From Palsa-504 sp963818225 (lineage in GTDB: Bacteria; Actinomycetota; Actinomycetes; Streptosporangiales; Streptosporangiaceae): a DNA stretch of 64,000 nt. The notes under the pieces were generated by a model. It did not search any database. It was not told the DNA's origin and saw only the letters and a list, made by a program, of their open reading frames with translations. The stretch is from positions 310,001 through 374,000 of the forward strand of contig CAWFRO010000006.1 of the NCBI GenBank assembly GCA_963818225.1. Direction: 5' to 3'. Shown one piece after another: positions 36,203-47,073 of the stretch (the stretch's first letter is position 1; each line of letters begins with the position of its first letter). The position numbers and the translations under genes are program-made.

Positions 36203-36589
36203 TTACCTGCGATCACGGCGCAGCGGGTGATCGGCGGGGACCTCGACCAGGACGATCGGGACGCCATCCGGGTCCTCGATCCACATCTCGATCAAGCCCC
36301 ATGGCTCGGCGACAGGCTCCCGGATGATCGGGACGCCCGCCGCAGCCAGCCTGGCGTGCTCCGTCCGGACGTCACGCACCTGAATCCAGAGCATCACCGA
36401 GCGCCCGGGCGGGGCGGCCGCGTGTCCGGAGACTTCGAGTAGTCCCTGGCCGAGGAAGAACACCACGCCGGGGTTGTCCGCCGGGCCGAACTCCCGGTAG
36501 ATGGCCAGGCCCAGGGTGTCCCGGTAGAACCGACGGCTCCGGTCCAAGTCGGTGGGGCGGATAAGGACCCGGCTGCTCAGAATGTCCAC
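36203..36589 (-). CDS. VOC family (glyoxalase/bleomycin resistance-like) protein
   Basis: 129 residues from the GTG at 36589 (VDILSSRVLIRPTDLDRSRRFYRDTLGLAI); an ATG at 36649 would add 20 Cys/Arg-rich residues that are not part of the fold. The second half repeats the beta-alpha-beta-beta-beta unit, with LIEMWIEDPDGVPIVLVEVP carrying the terminal metal-ligand Glu. Metal-dependent isomerase, dioxygenase or binding activity is possible. Confidence 0.8.
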   Translation of the reverse strand: MDILSSRVLIRPTDLDRSRRFYRDTLGLAIYREFGPADNPGVVFFLGQGLLEVSGHAAAPPGRSVMLWIQVRDVRTEHARLAAAGVPIIREPVAEPWGLIEMWIEDPDGVPIVLVEVPADHPLRRDRR

Positions 36590-36758
36590 GCCACCATTGT
36601 TCCTGGGCGCCGAGACAGACCAGCAAGCACAGTCGCGTCCGCGCAGCATCCGGATCCGGCTATGTCACCAAATTCTTACGCGAGCCGGATATTTCGATCC
36701 GTATCCGTATACGTCTCGTTCCTAAGGGTAGGAACAAACCGATCGGATGATCGGTCCC

Positions 36759-36791
36759 GGTGCCCGGCGGAACCCTGCGCCGCCGGGCACC
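36759..36791 (-). terminator. Hairpin after the EamA transporter gene
   Basis: GGTGCCCGGCGG (36759-36770) pairs perfectly with CCGCCGGGCACC (36780-36791) around a nine-base loop, 16 bases beyond the EamA stop on the minus strand. A second small stem, GTTCCTA with TAGGAAC around AGGG, lies at 36718-36735. Confidence 0.55.
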
Positions 36792-36807
36792 TTCATGTCT
36801 CACCGGG

Positions 36808-37659
36808 TCACCCCAGGTTGAGCAGCAGGATGCCGGCCACCACGATCACTGCGGCCATGACCCGGTTCCGGCCGAACGGCTCGCGGAAGGCCAGCGAGCC
36901 GATGATCGCCCCGAAGATGACGCTCGTCTCGCGCAGCGCGGCGATCGGCGCCAGCGCTCCCCGGGTCTGCGCCCAGAGCACCAGGCCGTAGGCCAGCACG
37001 CTCAGGGCGCCCGCGGCCAGCCCGGACCACAGGATCCGCGGCGGCTGCTTCAGCAGGACGCCACGGCGCCGGATCAGGGCGAACATCGGGACGCACAGGC
37101 TCTGCATCAGCATCAGCCAGCCGATGTAGCCGAACGAGGTGGCCGACAGCCGCACCCCGACGCCATCCACGGTGGTGTAGGCCGCGATGGTGAGCCCGGT
37201 GCCGGCAGCGGCCAGGAACGCACCGCGGCCCGGCCGGCGGCCGCTGAAGACCAGGAAGGCCAGCCCGGCTGACACGACGGCCACCCCGGCCAGCTGGGGC
37301 AACGCTAGCCGCTCGTGGACGAAGACCACCGCCAGGAGCGTCACCACGGGCGGGGAGATGCCGCGGGCCAGCGGGTAGACCTGGCTGAACTCGCCCAGCC
37401 GGTAGCACTGCATCAGCAGCAGGTTGTAGAACACGTGTATCCCGACCGACGCCAGCAGGTACGGCCAGCAGGCCGGCCGGGGCAGGGCGGACACGATGAT
37501 GAGCGGGATCGCCACTGCGATGGTGCCCGCGCCGATCAGCGCGAATGCGAGCGTCTGGTCCTTGATGCCGTGCGCGATCGCGTTCCACACGGCATGGGTG
37601 ATGGCGGCGGCCAGCACCGCGAGCGTGACGGTGAGCGGGAGGGTGGTCGACGGGTCCAA
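36808..37659 (-). CDS. EamA/DMT superfamily transporter
   Basis: 283 residues with about ten hydrophobic helices in two homologous halves, e.g. THAVWNAIAHGIKDQTLAFAL, then AVVFVHERLALPQLAGVAVV at the end of the first half and SVIFGAIIGSLAFREPFGRN near the end of the second. The F(x)ERL/F(x)EPF pairs close each EamA repeat. Likely a metabolite exporter of unknown substrate. Confidence 0.85.
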   Translation of the reverse strand: MDPSTTLPLTVTLAVLAAAITHAVWNAIAHGIKDQTLAFALIGAGTIAVAIPLIIVSALPRPACWPYLLASVGIHVFYNLLLMQCYRLGEFSQVYPLARGISPPVVTLLAVVFVHERLALPQLAGVAVVSAGLAFLVFSGRRPGRGAFLAAAGTGLTIAAYTTVDGVGVRLSATSFGYIGWLMLMQSLCVPMFALIRRRGVLLKQPPRILWSGLAAGALSVLAYGLVLWAQTRGALAPIAALRETSVIFGAIIGSLAFREPFGRNRVMAAVIVVAGILLLNLG

Positions 37660-37852
37660 CGGGGCTCCTCAGGCAGGCTGAACAGGAGCCCTCAGGGCTT
37701 CTATCCCGTCAGGTGTTCCCCGGGGGCGCGAAGGCCAGCAAGCCCGCAGCACCCGGGTCGCGGCGCCGCTCGGTCCAGACCCGGCCGTCCTGATTGTGGT
37801 TTGCCAGGCGGACGGCCGGCGGAACCCTAGGCGCAACCACGTGCTGGCTCCA

Positions 37853-37899
37853 CCTTAACCCGACGGAACCTTAACGCGACGGAGCTTAACGCGACGGCG
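37853..37899. repeat. Three tandem 15-16 base repeats at the alkA 3' end
   Basis: CTTAACCCGACGG, CTTAACGCGACGG and CTTAACGCGACGG recur at a 16- then 15-base period between 37853 and 37899. The last copy contains the TAA stop of the glycosylase gene, so the gene's 3' end has been duplicated twice downstream. Confidence 0.6.
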
Positions 37900-38815
37900 C
37901 CTGGATCTCCTGCTGGGTCCGAAGGAGCAGGGTGACCCAGGTCCGGTACGGCCGCCAGGCTTCGCTGATCTCGGTCAGCTGCGCAGGCGTGGCCGGCTCG
38001 GGCAGCCCGTACGCGTCCGCGACGGCGAGGGCCAGCCGCGGCTCGTGGTACGACACGGCGTCGGGGTCGCCAGCGCCCCGGAGCAAGATCAGCCCGGCTG
38101 AGAAGTCTCCGATGCCCGGCAGGGTCTTCAGGTCTTTCAGCGCGATGTCGCGAGGCAGCCCGCGCAGCCGGGCCGCGTCGAGCTGGCCGTCCAGGGCGGC
38201 CCGCGCCACCGACCTGAGCCACTCCGGCTTGCGCCCGGCCAGTCCCGGGAACTCCTCGAGCGACGCCAGCCGGTCAGGGGCGGGGAACGCGTGAACCACC
38301 CGGTCACCGAAGGTCACCGGGTCCCCGAGCTGCGCGGCCATCCTGGCCTTGATCGCGGCGGCCTGCCTGATCCGGATCCGGTGCCCGATGATGGTCCAGG
38401 CCGCGGCCTCGTACGGCGACCAGAACCCGATCGGGCGCAGCCCGGGGTAGCGCTGCTGCAGGCGGCCCACCACCGGGTCGCGCTCACCGACCGCGGGGAA
38501 TCCCGAGCCGTCCACGTCGAGGGAGACAATGCGCTCGACCTGCGCGCGCACGGCCGTCATCAGCTCCGGGTCCGGCGATTCCGGGCTCACCACGTCGGCG
38601 GTCACGGCCTCGCCGTCCTGCCGCACCCGGACGCCGACCGTCCGCCAGCTGCCTTCCGCCGGGAACGCCAGCTCCAAGGCGGCGTCCTGCGGCCCGCTGT
38701 ACGCCGCGGGCGTGAAGCCCTCCAGGAAACGGGTGCTGGACGCGAGCGAGAACGGCCCGCGCGGGACCAGAGTGAACGTCTGCATGAACACCATCTGATC
38801 ACCGGCCACTGACAT
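37886..38815 (-). CDS. AlkA-type DNA-3-methyladenine glycosylase family protein
   Basis: 309 residues from the ATG at 38815 (MSVAGDQMVFMQTF); coding beyond that is antisense to the neighbour. The N-terminal domain includes FLEGFTPAAYSGPQDAALEL, and the helix-hairpin-helix glycosylase core has SPYEAAAWTIIGHRIRIRQAA and LKTLPGIGDFSAGLILLRGAGDPDAV. The residue expected to be the catalytic Asp falls in SYHEPRL as Glu (or is displaced). It would remove alkylated purines from DNA, but this substitution leaves activity uncertain. It is divergent from the sugar-acid operon. Confidence 0.8.
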   Translation of the reverse strand: MSVAGDQMVFMQTFTLVPRGPFSLASSTRFLEGFTPAAYSGPQDAALELAFPAEGSWRTVGVRVRQDGEAVTADVVSPESPDPELMTAVRAQVERIVSLDVDGSGFPAVGERDPVVGRLQQRYPGLRPIGFWSPYEAAAWTIIGHRIRIRQAAAIKARMAAQLGDPVTFGDRVVHAFPAPDRLASLEEFPGLAGRKPEWLRSVARAALDGQLDAARLRGLPRDIALKDLKTLPGIGDFSAGLILLRGAGDPDAVSYHEPRLALAVADAYGLPEPATPAQLTEISEAWRPYRTWVTLLLRTQQEIQAPSR

Positions 38816-38914
38816 TTCCCGGCCACGTGGATCCACGTTGACCCCCGCGGCGGTCAAGCGTAGGGTCCGCCGCACCGGTAGAACCCAGGTACAACCCGAC
38901 CAGGAGAACCACGG

Positions 38915-39831
38915 ATGAGCCTCACCCCGGCCGAAGCCGCCACCCTGCGCCTGTCCCTCGCCACGGCGGTGGTCGTCCCCGTCACTCCCTTCCAGGCCGG
39001 CGGTGACCCGGACTGGGACACCTACGCGGCCTTGATCAGCCGGCTGATCGCCAATGGCATCACGGTCATCACCCCGAACGGCAACACGGGAGAGTTCTAC
39101 GCCCTCAGCCAGGCCGAGGCCCGGCAGGCGCTCGAGACCGCGGCCAAGGCCGCGGACGGCCGCGTGCAACTCCTGGCGGGCGTCGGCCACGACATCGCCA
39201 CCGCGACCGAGGCGGCGCGGCACGCCCGGGATCACGGCGCCCGCATGATCCTCATCCACCAGCCGGTGCACCCCTACGTGTCGGCCGAAGGCTGGATCGA
39301 CTACCACGCTGCCATCGCCGATGCCGTCCCAGACCTCGGGGTCGTCCTCTACGTCAGAAGCGAGCGCATCACCGGCCAGCACATAGCCGCGCTCGCCCGC
39401 CGGGCGCCGAACGTCCTCGGCGTCAAGTACGCCGTCCGCGACGCGAGCAGGTTCGCCGCGGTGGCCCGGGACGGCGGGCTCGGCCAGCTGACCTGGCTGG
39501 CGGGCGCCGCCGAGCTGACCGCGCCGGCCTTCTGGGCCGTCGGCGCGCGCGGGTTCACCTCCGGCCTGGCCAACGTCAACCCCGGCCTGGCTCTCGACCT
39601 GCTCCGCGCCCTGCAGGCCAATGACTTCACCGGCGCGATGACCACCTGGGAAGCAGCCCGCCGGTTTGAGGAGCTCCGGCTGGCCGACGCCAGCGCCGAC
39701 AACGTGAGCGTGGTCAAGGAGGCCCTGGCCCAGCTGGGCCTGTGCCGGGCCGACGTCCGCCCGCCGAGCCGCCGGCTGCCGCAGCCCATCAAGGACGAGA
39801 TCGCCGGCCTCCTGGCGGCCTGGGACCTGGC

Positions 39832-39835
<4 letters not shown>
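38915..39835 (+). CDS. Dihydrodipicolinate synthase (DHDPS/NAL) family protein, probable 2-keto-3-deoxy sugar acid dehydratase
   Basis: 306 residues. The pyruvate-aldolase family barrel is shown by VVPVTPFQAGGDPDWDTYAALI, TPNGNTGEFYALSQAEARQAL and the Schiff-base Lys in NVLGVKYAVRDASRF. The active-site Tyr lies in VVLYVRSERI, an unusual version of the YNxP motif. It overlaps the next gene (IlvD/EDD) as ATGA, and a ketoglutarate-semialdehyde-type dehydrogenase follows, so a dehydratase acting on 2-keto-3-deoxy-pentonate or 5-keto-4-deoxyglucarate is more likely than lysine biosynthesis. AGGAGA lies before the ATG. Confidence 0.82.
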
Positions 39836-41568
<1,733 letters not shown>

Positions 41569-41577
41569 GGTGGCGCA

Positions 41578-43033
41578 ATGATCCAGGGGTTCGATCCGCG
41601 CACCGCGGAACCGGTGGGAGAGCCGGTCGCCGAGACGACCGACGCCGAGGTGGACGCGATCGTGACGGCGGCGGCCGAGGCCACCGCGGCCTGGGGCGCC
41701 GGGACCGCGCCGGCCCGGCGGGCGGCGGCGCTGGAGGCCGTGGCCGACGCACTGGACGAGCGGGCCGGCGAGCTGGCCGTGATCGCCGATACCGAGACCG
41801 CCCTAGGCGGCGAGCGGCTCACCGGCGAGGTGGCCCGGACCACGCTCCAGCTGCGCATGTTCGCCGGGGAGCTGCGCGACGGCCGGTTCCTCGACGCGGT
41901 GGCCAGCCCGGCCGAGGGCGTGCTGCCGGACGTGCGGCGGGTCAACCGGCCGGTCGGGCCGGTGGCCGTGTTCGCGGCGTCCAACTTCCCGTTCGCGTTC
42001 TCGGTCGCGGGCGGCGACACCGCCTCGGCACTGGCCGCCGGGCTGCCCGGTCGTGGTCAAGGCGCACGAGGGTCATCCGGTCACCTCCGACCTGACCGCT
42101 GAGGTGGTGACCGCGGCCCTGGCCTCGGCCGGGGCGCCCCCCGGTACGTTCGCCCTGGTGCACGGCGTGGAAGCCGGCCTGCGCTTGCTCCGGCATCCGG
42201 ACATCGCCGCGGCCGGGTTCACCGGGTCCACGGCCGGCGGCCTGGCCCTGGCCCGGATCTGCGCGGAGCGGCCGGTGCCGATCCCGTTCTACGGGGAGCT
42301 GGGCTCGGTCAACCCGTGCGTGGTGCTGCCCGGCGCCGCGTTCTCCCGCCCGGCCGCGATCGCCACCGGGTACGCCGGGTCGCTGACCCTCGGCGCCGGC
42401 CAATTCTGCACCAACCCGGGCCTGCTGTTCGTCCCCGAGGACGTGGGGCTGATGTCCGCGATCGCCGAGGCGGTGACCGCCTCGGCCGGGGCGCCGATGC
42501 TGTCGGGCCGGATCTTCGCCGGCTACGAGGAGGCAGTGGCCGAGGCCCGGGATCACCCCGGAGTCAGCGAGCTGGCCGCCGGACGGCCGGGACCGGGGCC
42601 GTGGGGCGCCACGCCGCGGGTCTTTCAGCTCACCCTGAAGGAGTTCACCGCCGACCTTGCCGTGCTGTCCCGCGAGCGGTTCGGCCCGGCCGGGCTGGTG
42701 ATCACCTATTCGTCGGTCCCGGAACTGCTGCCGGTGCTGGCGGCGTTGTCCGGCAACCTGGTCGGTGCGGTGCACGCCGACCCCGGGTCCCCGGACGAGG
42801 AGGACCTGGCCCGCCAGGTGGCCGCGGTGCTGGCGCACGTGGCCGGACGGATCGTCTTCAACGGCTGGCCGACCGGCGTGGCCGTGGTCGCCGCCCAGCA
42901 CCACGGCGGCCCGTGGCCGGCCACCACCGCGCCCGCCTACACCTCGGTCGGCACGGCCGCCATCCGCCGCTGGCTGGTTCCCGTCGCCTACCAGGACTTC
43001 CCGCCGGAGCTCCTGCCCCCTGCCCTTCGCTGA
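41578..43033 (+). CDS. 2,5-dioxovalerate (alpha-ketoglutarate semialdehyde) dehydrogenase, with a frame break
   Basis: Rejoined length about 485 residues. The first part, in one frame, ends ASNFPFAFSVAGGDTASALAAG; after one extra base at about 42040-42043 the protein continues PVVVKAHEGHPVTSDL in the next frame. RLTGEVARTTLQLRMFAGEL and the NFPFAFSVAGGD segment are characteristic of the ketoglutarate semialdehyde dehydrogenase subgroup. The catalytic Glu (FYGELGSVNPCVV) and Cys (GAGQFCTNPGLL) are present. It would finish a non-phosphorylative sugar-acid route at 2-oxoglutarate. The single break is probably a consensus error or a recent lesion. Confidence 0.85.
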
Positions 43034-43188
43034 GCCAGACCCCGAGCATTGCGCCATTCCTGGCCAGAATCACCCCGGGCGGGTGACTCATCCGGCGGCG
43101 CGGTCTGCCTACGTTTACTTCGATGAGCCGGGCCACGGCGTGCATACGCCGTGTCGTAGTGTCACCGGAAGCCGCGGTTGGGAGCACG

Positions 43189-43635
43189 ATGAGAGCGACT
43201 GCTGGGTCAGGGAGATCACGAATCCGTGCAGGCGGCATCTGGGCTCGGGTTCTTATGGCCCTTGTGGTCGCGGCCGGGGTCGTTGCGCTGGCCAGCTGCA
43301 GCAGCAGCAAGCCTGCTTACTGCGCGGACCGGACCAGCCTCCAGACCTCCGTCAAGGGGCTGACCAGCTTGAACGTCAGCAGCGGGGTCAGCGGCTTGAA
43401 ATCACAGGTCGCGGCGATCCAAAGTAACGCCACCGCGCTGGTCAGCTCGGCCAAGAGCGACTTCCCGAGCCAGACCAGCGCCATAACCTCGTCGGTTGAC
43501 GCGCTGAAGAGCGCCGTCGCGGCCCTGTCATCGAGTCCCTCCGTGGCGCAGATCGCCACGGTCACCAGCGCCGCGTCCAGCGTAGTGAGCTCGGTTAAGA
43601 ACTTCACGGACGCGACCAGTTCGCAGTGCGGCTGA
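43189..43635 (+). CDS. Ser/Ala-rich lipoprotein, unknown function
   Basis: 148 residues from the ATG at 43189, with GGGAG four bases upstream. A basic start and hydrophobic VLMALVVAAGVVALASC give a lipobox (LASC). The mature part is helical and rich in Ser, Ala and Val, with heptad-like spacing (LKSQVAAIQSNATALVSSAKS), suggesting a coiled-coil spacer in the cell wall. The only mature Cys are CAD near the N-terminus and the CG at the end, which could pair. Family not recognised. Confidence 0.7.
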   Translation: MRATAGSGRSRIRAGGIWARVLMALVVAAGVVALASCSSSKPAYCADRTSLQTSVKGLTSLNVSSGVSGLKSQVAAIQSNATALVSSAKSDFPSQTSAITSSVDALKSAVAALSSSPSVAQIATVTSAASSVVSSVKNFTDATSSQCG

Positions 43636-43658
43636 CCGCCAGGCTGGCGAGGGTGTGG

Positions 43659-45404
43659 CTACCGGGAATGAGCGGTCCGCGGCTGCGCGGCCAGCACCAG
43701 CACCGCGACGTCGTCGTGCGGCGGCCCGGGAGCGAAATCGTGGACGGCGTCCCGGATCCGGTCGGCGATGGCACCCGCGGGCAGGCCCGTCCACCCGGTG
43801 ATCAACCGGGCCAGCCCGTCGTTGTCGTCGAGCTGCCGGGCGCCATCGGTGCGCTCGGTGACTCCGTCGGTGACGCAGATCAGCACGTCGCCCGGGGCCA
43901 TCTCGGCCACGTCGGCGTGATAACCGGGATCAGGCAGGACGCCTAGGAGCAACTGCGGCTCGCCCACCTGCTCGACCTGGCCGGTCGCGCGCAGCAGCAG
44001 CGGCAGCGGATGACCCGCGGAGGCCAGGCGAAGCCGCGCCCCGCCGCGGCCGAGCGGGACGATCTCCACGCAGAGCATGCTGAGGAACCGATCCGGCGCG
44101 TAGTCATCGGCCACCGCCCGGTTGAGCCGGTCCAGGACCGCGTTCACGCCGTCCCCGTCGCGGGCGAGCACGCGGGCCACATGGCGGGCCAGCCCGGTGA
44201 CGGCGGCGGCTTCGGGGCCATTGCCGCAGACATCACCGAGCACCAGGCACCAGCGGTCCGCTCCGGCCTGGAAGAGGTCGTAGAAGTCGCCGCCCGCCGC
44301 GCAGTCGGCGATCGCGGGCTCGTAGACGACGCCCGACTCGAACCCGGGGACGTCGCCTATCTTGGCCGGCCGCAGAGACTGCTGCAGGACCCGGCTGGTC
44401 GCTGCCTCCCGCCGGTGGCCGCGGGCTCGATCCAGAGCGAACGCTATCCGGCGGCTCAGGTTATCGAGCAGCGCGGCCAGGTCCGGCTCGGCCAGCACCC
44501 TCTCGTGATCCAGGAGCATCGTGCCAAGCCGCTGCGTACCGTAGATCAGCGGAAACTCGGCCGCGCTCAGCCGGTATCCCGTCGGTTCGGGGGGGAGCCC
44601 GGCCGACGTCGGTTGTCCCTCCAGTTCGGCGCGTAGCGGCCCGAGCCTGCGCTCATCGGAATGCCAGACGTGCGCGAGCCGGGCCGACCCCTGGTCATCG
44701 ACCAGGTAAAACGCGCACCAGTCAGCGATCCGGGGGACCACGAGCATCGCGCCGAGCGTCGTGATGTCCTCGACGTCGGTGGCTCCGGCCAGCAGGCTGT
44801 TCACCTCGGCCAGGAACGCCGCCGAAGGCTCCCGGTCCCCGGCTCGCTCGGCTAGCCACAGCCGCTCCACCACGACGGCTATCTCGTCCGCGGCCCGGCG
44901 CAGGGACCGCGTGGTCTGCTGGCTGAACCGCTCGGGTTCCCTGGCCGCGACCACGAGCAGCCCGATGACGAACCCGCTGGCGATAAGCGGCATCGTCGCC
45001 AGCGAGCGCCATGGGTAACCGAACAGGGCGGTGACCGGACCCTGCTCACCGTCCATGTCGCCGTGCACCGCGGGCGTGCGGGCCGGGTCGAGAGGGCCAG
45101 CGGCCGGCACCAGCGTGACCCGGGGCTGGTGCAGGTCCCCGGCTCCGGCTACCACCGCCAGCCGGAGCGGGTCGTCGCAGGCCCGCAGGATGCAGGCGGT
45201 GTCGGCACCGGTGGAGGCCCTGATCAGCTCCAGCGCCCGGTCCAGGAAGCCGCCGCTCAGCGCGGGGTTCGCGAGGATCCGGGCCAGGTCTCGCTGGCCT
45301 TGCCGTCCGGTGTCCCCGGTCACGGGACCCTCCCGGAGAGCCGCCTGGCCGACCGCGGCGGACGCGGGCTCAGGCGGAAAGGTCATTCGGGCGCTGCGCA
45401 GCAC
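43659..45404 (-). CDS. GAF-domain SpoIIE-type (PP2C) serine phosphatase
   Basis: About 581 residues from a GTG with GGGGAGG four bases upstream; an in-frame ATG lies at 45422. Two GAF-like sensing regions (about residues 40-190 and 200-350) precede the phosphatase domain: GVVYEPAIADCAAGGDFYDLF, LVLGDVCGNGPEAAAVTGLARH (metal Asp), LRLASAGHPLPLLL and DVLICVTDGVTERTD, ending in HDDVAVLVL. Such RsbU-like enzymes dephosphorylate STAS anti-sigma antagonists. It is divergent from the double-receiver protein. Its partner could be a STAS protein of the 53-59 kb locus, but that is inference. Confidence 0.88.
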   Translation of the reverse strand: MLRSARMTFPPEPASAAVGQAALREGPVTGDTGRQGQRDLARILANPALSGGFLDRALELIRASTGADTACILRACDDPLRLAVVAGAGDLHQPRVTLVPAAGPLDPARTPAVHGDMDGEQGPVTALFGYPWRSLATMPLIASGFVIGLLVVAAREPERFSQQTTRSLRRAADEIAVVVERLWLAERAGDREPSAAFLAEVNSLLAGATDVEDITTLGAMLVVPRIADWCAFYLVDDQGSARLAHVWHSDERRLGPLRAELEGQPTSAGLPPEPTGYRLSAAEFPLIYGTQRLGTMLLDHERVLAEPDLAALLDNLSRRIAFALDRARGHRREAATSRVLQQSLRPAKIGDVPGFESGVVYEPAIADCAAGGDFYDLFQAGADRWCLVLGDVCGNGPEAAAVTGLARHVARVLARDGDGVNAVLDRLNRAVADDYAPDRFLSMLCVEIVPLGRGGARLRLASAGHPLPLLLRATGQVEQVGEPQLLLGVLPDPGYHADVAEMAPGDVLICVTDGVTERTDGARQLDDNDGLARLITGWTGLPAGAIADRIRDAVHDFAPGPPHDDVAVLVLAAQPRTAHSR

Positions 45405-45811
45405 TGTTCCTCCCCACAACATCCGAGATTGTTACATGAAGACCGGCCCAGAGGTGACGCAATGGCTACATTCACCTACAACCAGTTGCCGAGCCGGGTT
45501 TGCTGATGGCCGATCCGGTACTGACCTGCTGCGGATCGTCAGCGGCTTCCTGCCTGGCCGGCGGCAGCGCAGGCGGGGGCGGCCGGATTCCTCCCCACCG
45601 CAACCGCCTGACCGAGAACATTGGTGACCAATACGGCATGCCGCTGTGACGCGGCGTGATACGGTCGGGTTGCCGCTCTGGACCTCGGTGGCTGAAGGCG
45701 CATGCTGACTGCGGCGCCGCCGAGATGCTCGGAGCTTTCGATGCTGGGACCGGGAAAGACCCGCGCGGTTCATGTCCTTGTCAGAACGTCTGCTGCAGGC
45801 GGATCGTGAGC
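45405..45811. other. Intergenic region between phosphatase and receiver protein
   Basis: About 400 bases of divergent intergenic DNA. It holds a short gene remnant (45462-45506) and probably the promoters of both genes. No RNA gene is evident, and the open frame from 45656 has no conserved features before the preferred start at 45812. Confidence 0.4.
45462..45506 (+). pseudogene. Possible remnant of an iron-alcohol-dehydrogenase/maleylacetate reductase N-terminus
   Basis: A 14-codon frame with GAGG upstream encodes MATFTYNQLPSRVC then stops. The FTYxxLPSRV pattern closely resembles the first residues of maleylacetate reductases, which continue VVFG. Nothing downstream continues the match, so this is at most a decayed 5' end. 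Confidence 0.25.
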
Positions 45812-46993
45812 ATGGCAGCGGGCCGGCCGCCGGGCCCATGGCCCCTGCTGGCCCCGGCATCCGCGGGCCTACAAGTACCGTCGGCATCGGCCGAGGCCGA
45901 CCGGGATCACGAGACGCTCGCGCGGTGGCGCGCGCAGCCGGCCTGCCGCCTGCTGCGGGGCACGACGGTCCTCGTGGTCGACGGCGACACAGGTAACGTG
46001 TTCGCGCTGGCCCAGCTCCTCGGCGAGCTGGGCATGCGGGTCAGGTACGCCGAGAACGGCCGCGAAGGAATCGCGCGGGTCAAGCGTGACCCGGATACGG
46101 CGGTGATCCTGATGGACATGACGGCGCCGGATACCGACGGCTACTGGGTCATCGAGGCCATCCGGGCCACGCCCGGTTGCGAGGACCTGCCGATCATCGC
46201 CCTGACCGCCCCGGGCACGCCCGGGACAACCGAGGACCCGGTCAGCCGCGGGGCCTCGGCCTGCGTCCCCGAGCCGGTAGACGTGGACGACCTGCTCGAG
46301 GTGATGTCGGCCGCTGGACCGGGCGTGGGCCCAGGTGGCGTGAACACGACCCCGGTCCGCCCGCGGATCCTGCTTGTGGACGACATGGACGACAACCTCG
46401 CCGCGCTGGAGGCGATCCTGCGGCCGCTGGACCTGGCCCTGGTCGTCGCCAGCTCCGGTCAGGACGCCATGAAGGCACTGTTGCGGGAGGATTTCGCGCT
46501 CATCCTGATGGACGTGGCCATGCCTGGCATGGACGGCTACGAGACCGCGGCCCGGATCAAGCGCCTCGACCAGACCAGGGACGTGCCGATCATCTTCCTC
46601 AGCGCCTATGACCGGACCCCCGATTATGTCTTCCGCAGCCCTTCGGTCGGCGCCGCTGACTACCTCAACAAGCCGTTTGACCCATGGGTGCTGCGTGCGA
46701 AGGTGGAGGCGTTCGTCGGCCTGAGCCAGCGGCTCGACGGCACCTGGCCCGCTACCGTCGCCCGGCGGCCCGCCCTCGCCGGGATGCAGGACGACTTCGG
46801 GACCTGCCTGAGCCGCCTCGAGACCACGGTTCCCCGGCTGGAAGGCGGCCTGGCCGGGGCCTCTCGGGCCGAGCTCGCCCAGATCGTCACCGAGCTCGCC
46901 GGCCAGGTCCGCGAGCTGCGGACCGCGGCCGACGCCCTGACGGGCGTATACCAGGCCAGCGATGACCCTCAGCCTGGCCGTGCCTTCTCCTGA
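45812..46993 (+). CDS. Double receiver-domain protein
   Basis: About 393 residues from the ATG at 45812. Receiver 1 starts TTVLVVDGDTGNVFALAQLLG, with phospho-acceptor region VILMDMTAPDTDGYWV, but the conserved Lys is replaced (ASACVPEPVDVDDLL). Receiver 2 is complete: RILLVDDMDDNLAALEAIL, LILMDVAMPGMDGYETAARIK, IIFLSAYDRT and DYLNKPFDPWVLRAKVEAFV. A C-terminal coiled region (LAQIVTELAGQVRELRTAADAL) has no DNA-binding domain. It may relay signals in a phosphorelay or scaffold. It is divergent from a SpoIIE-type phosphatase. Confidence 0.85.
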   Translation: MAAGRPPGPWPLLAPASAGLQVPSASAEADRDHETLARWRAQPACRLLRGTTVLVVDGDTGNVFALAQLLGELGMRVRYAENGREGIARVKRDPDTAVILMDMTAPDTDGYWVIEAIRATPGCEDLPIIALTAPGTPGTTEDPVSRGASACVPEPVDVDDLLEVMSAAGPGVGPGGVNTTPVRPRILLVDDMDDNLAALEAILRPLDLALVVASSGQDAMKALLREDFALILMDVAMPGMDGYETAARIKRLDQTRDVPIIFLSAYDRTPDYVFRSPSVGAADYLNKPFDPWVLRAKVEAFVGLSQRLDGTWPATVARRPALAGMQDDFGTCLSRLETTVPRLEGGLAGASRAELAQIVTELAGQVRELRTAADALTGVYQASDDPQPGRAFS

Positions 46994-47073
46994 CCCTTAG
47001 CTTGGTGATGCGTGGCCGCCTGACCCTGGCCCAGTAGAGGGGGTCGCGCCGCCCTGGGTGCGAAGAGTCAACT

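Noticed and set aside
34410..36589. A defined degradation pathway for the crotonase, SDR and VOC genes
   Set aside because: The three families are too general, and no CoA ligase, thiolase or regulator accompanies them.
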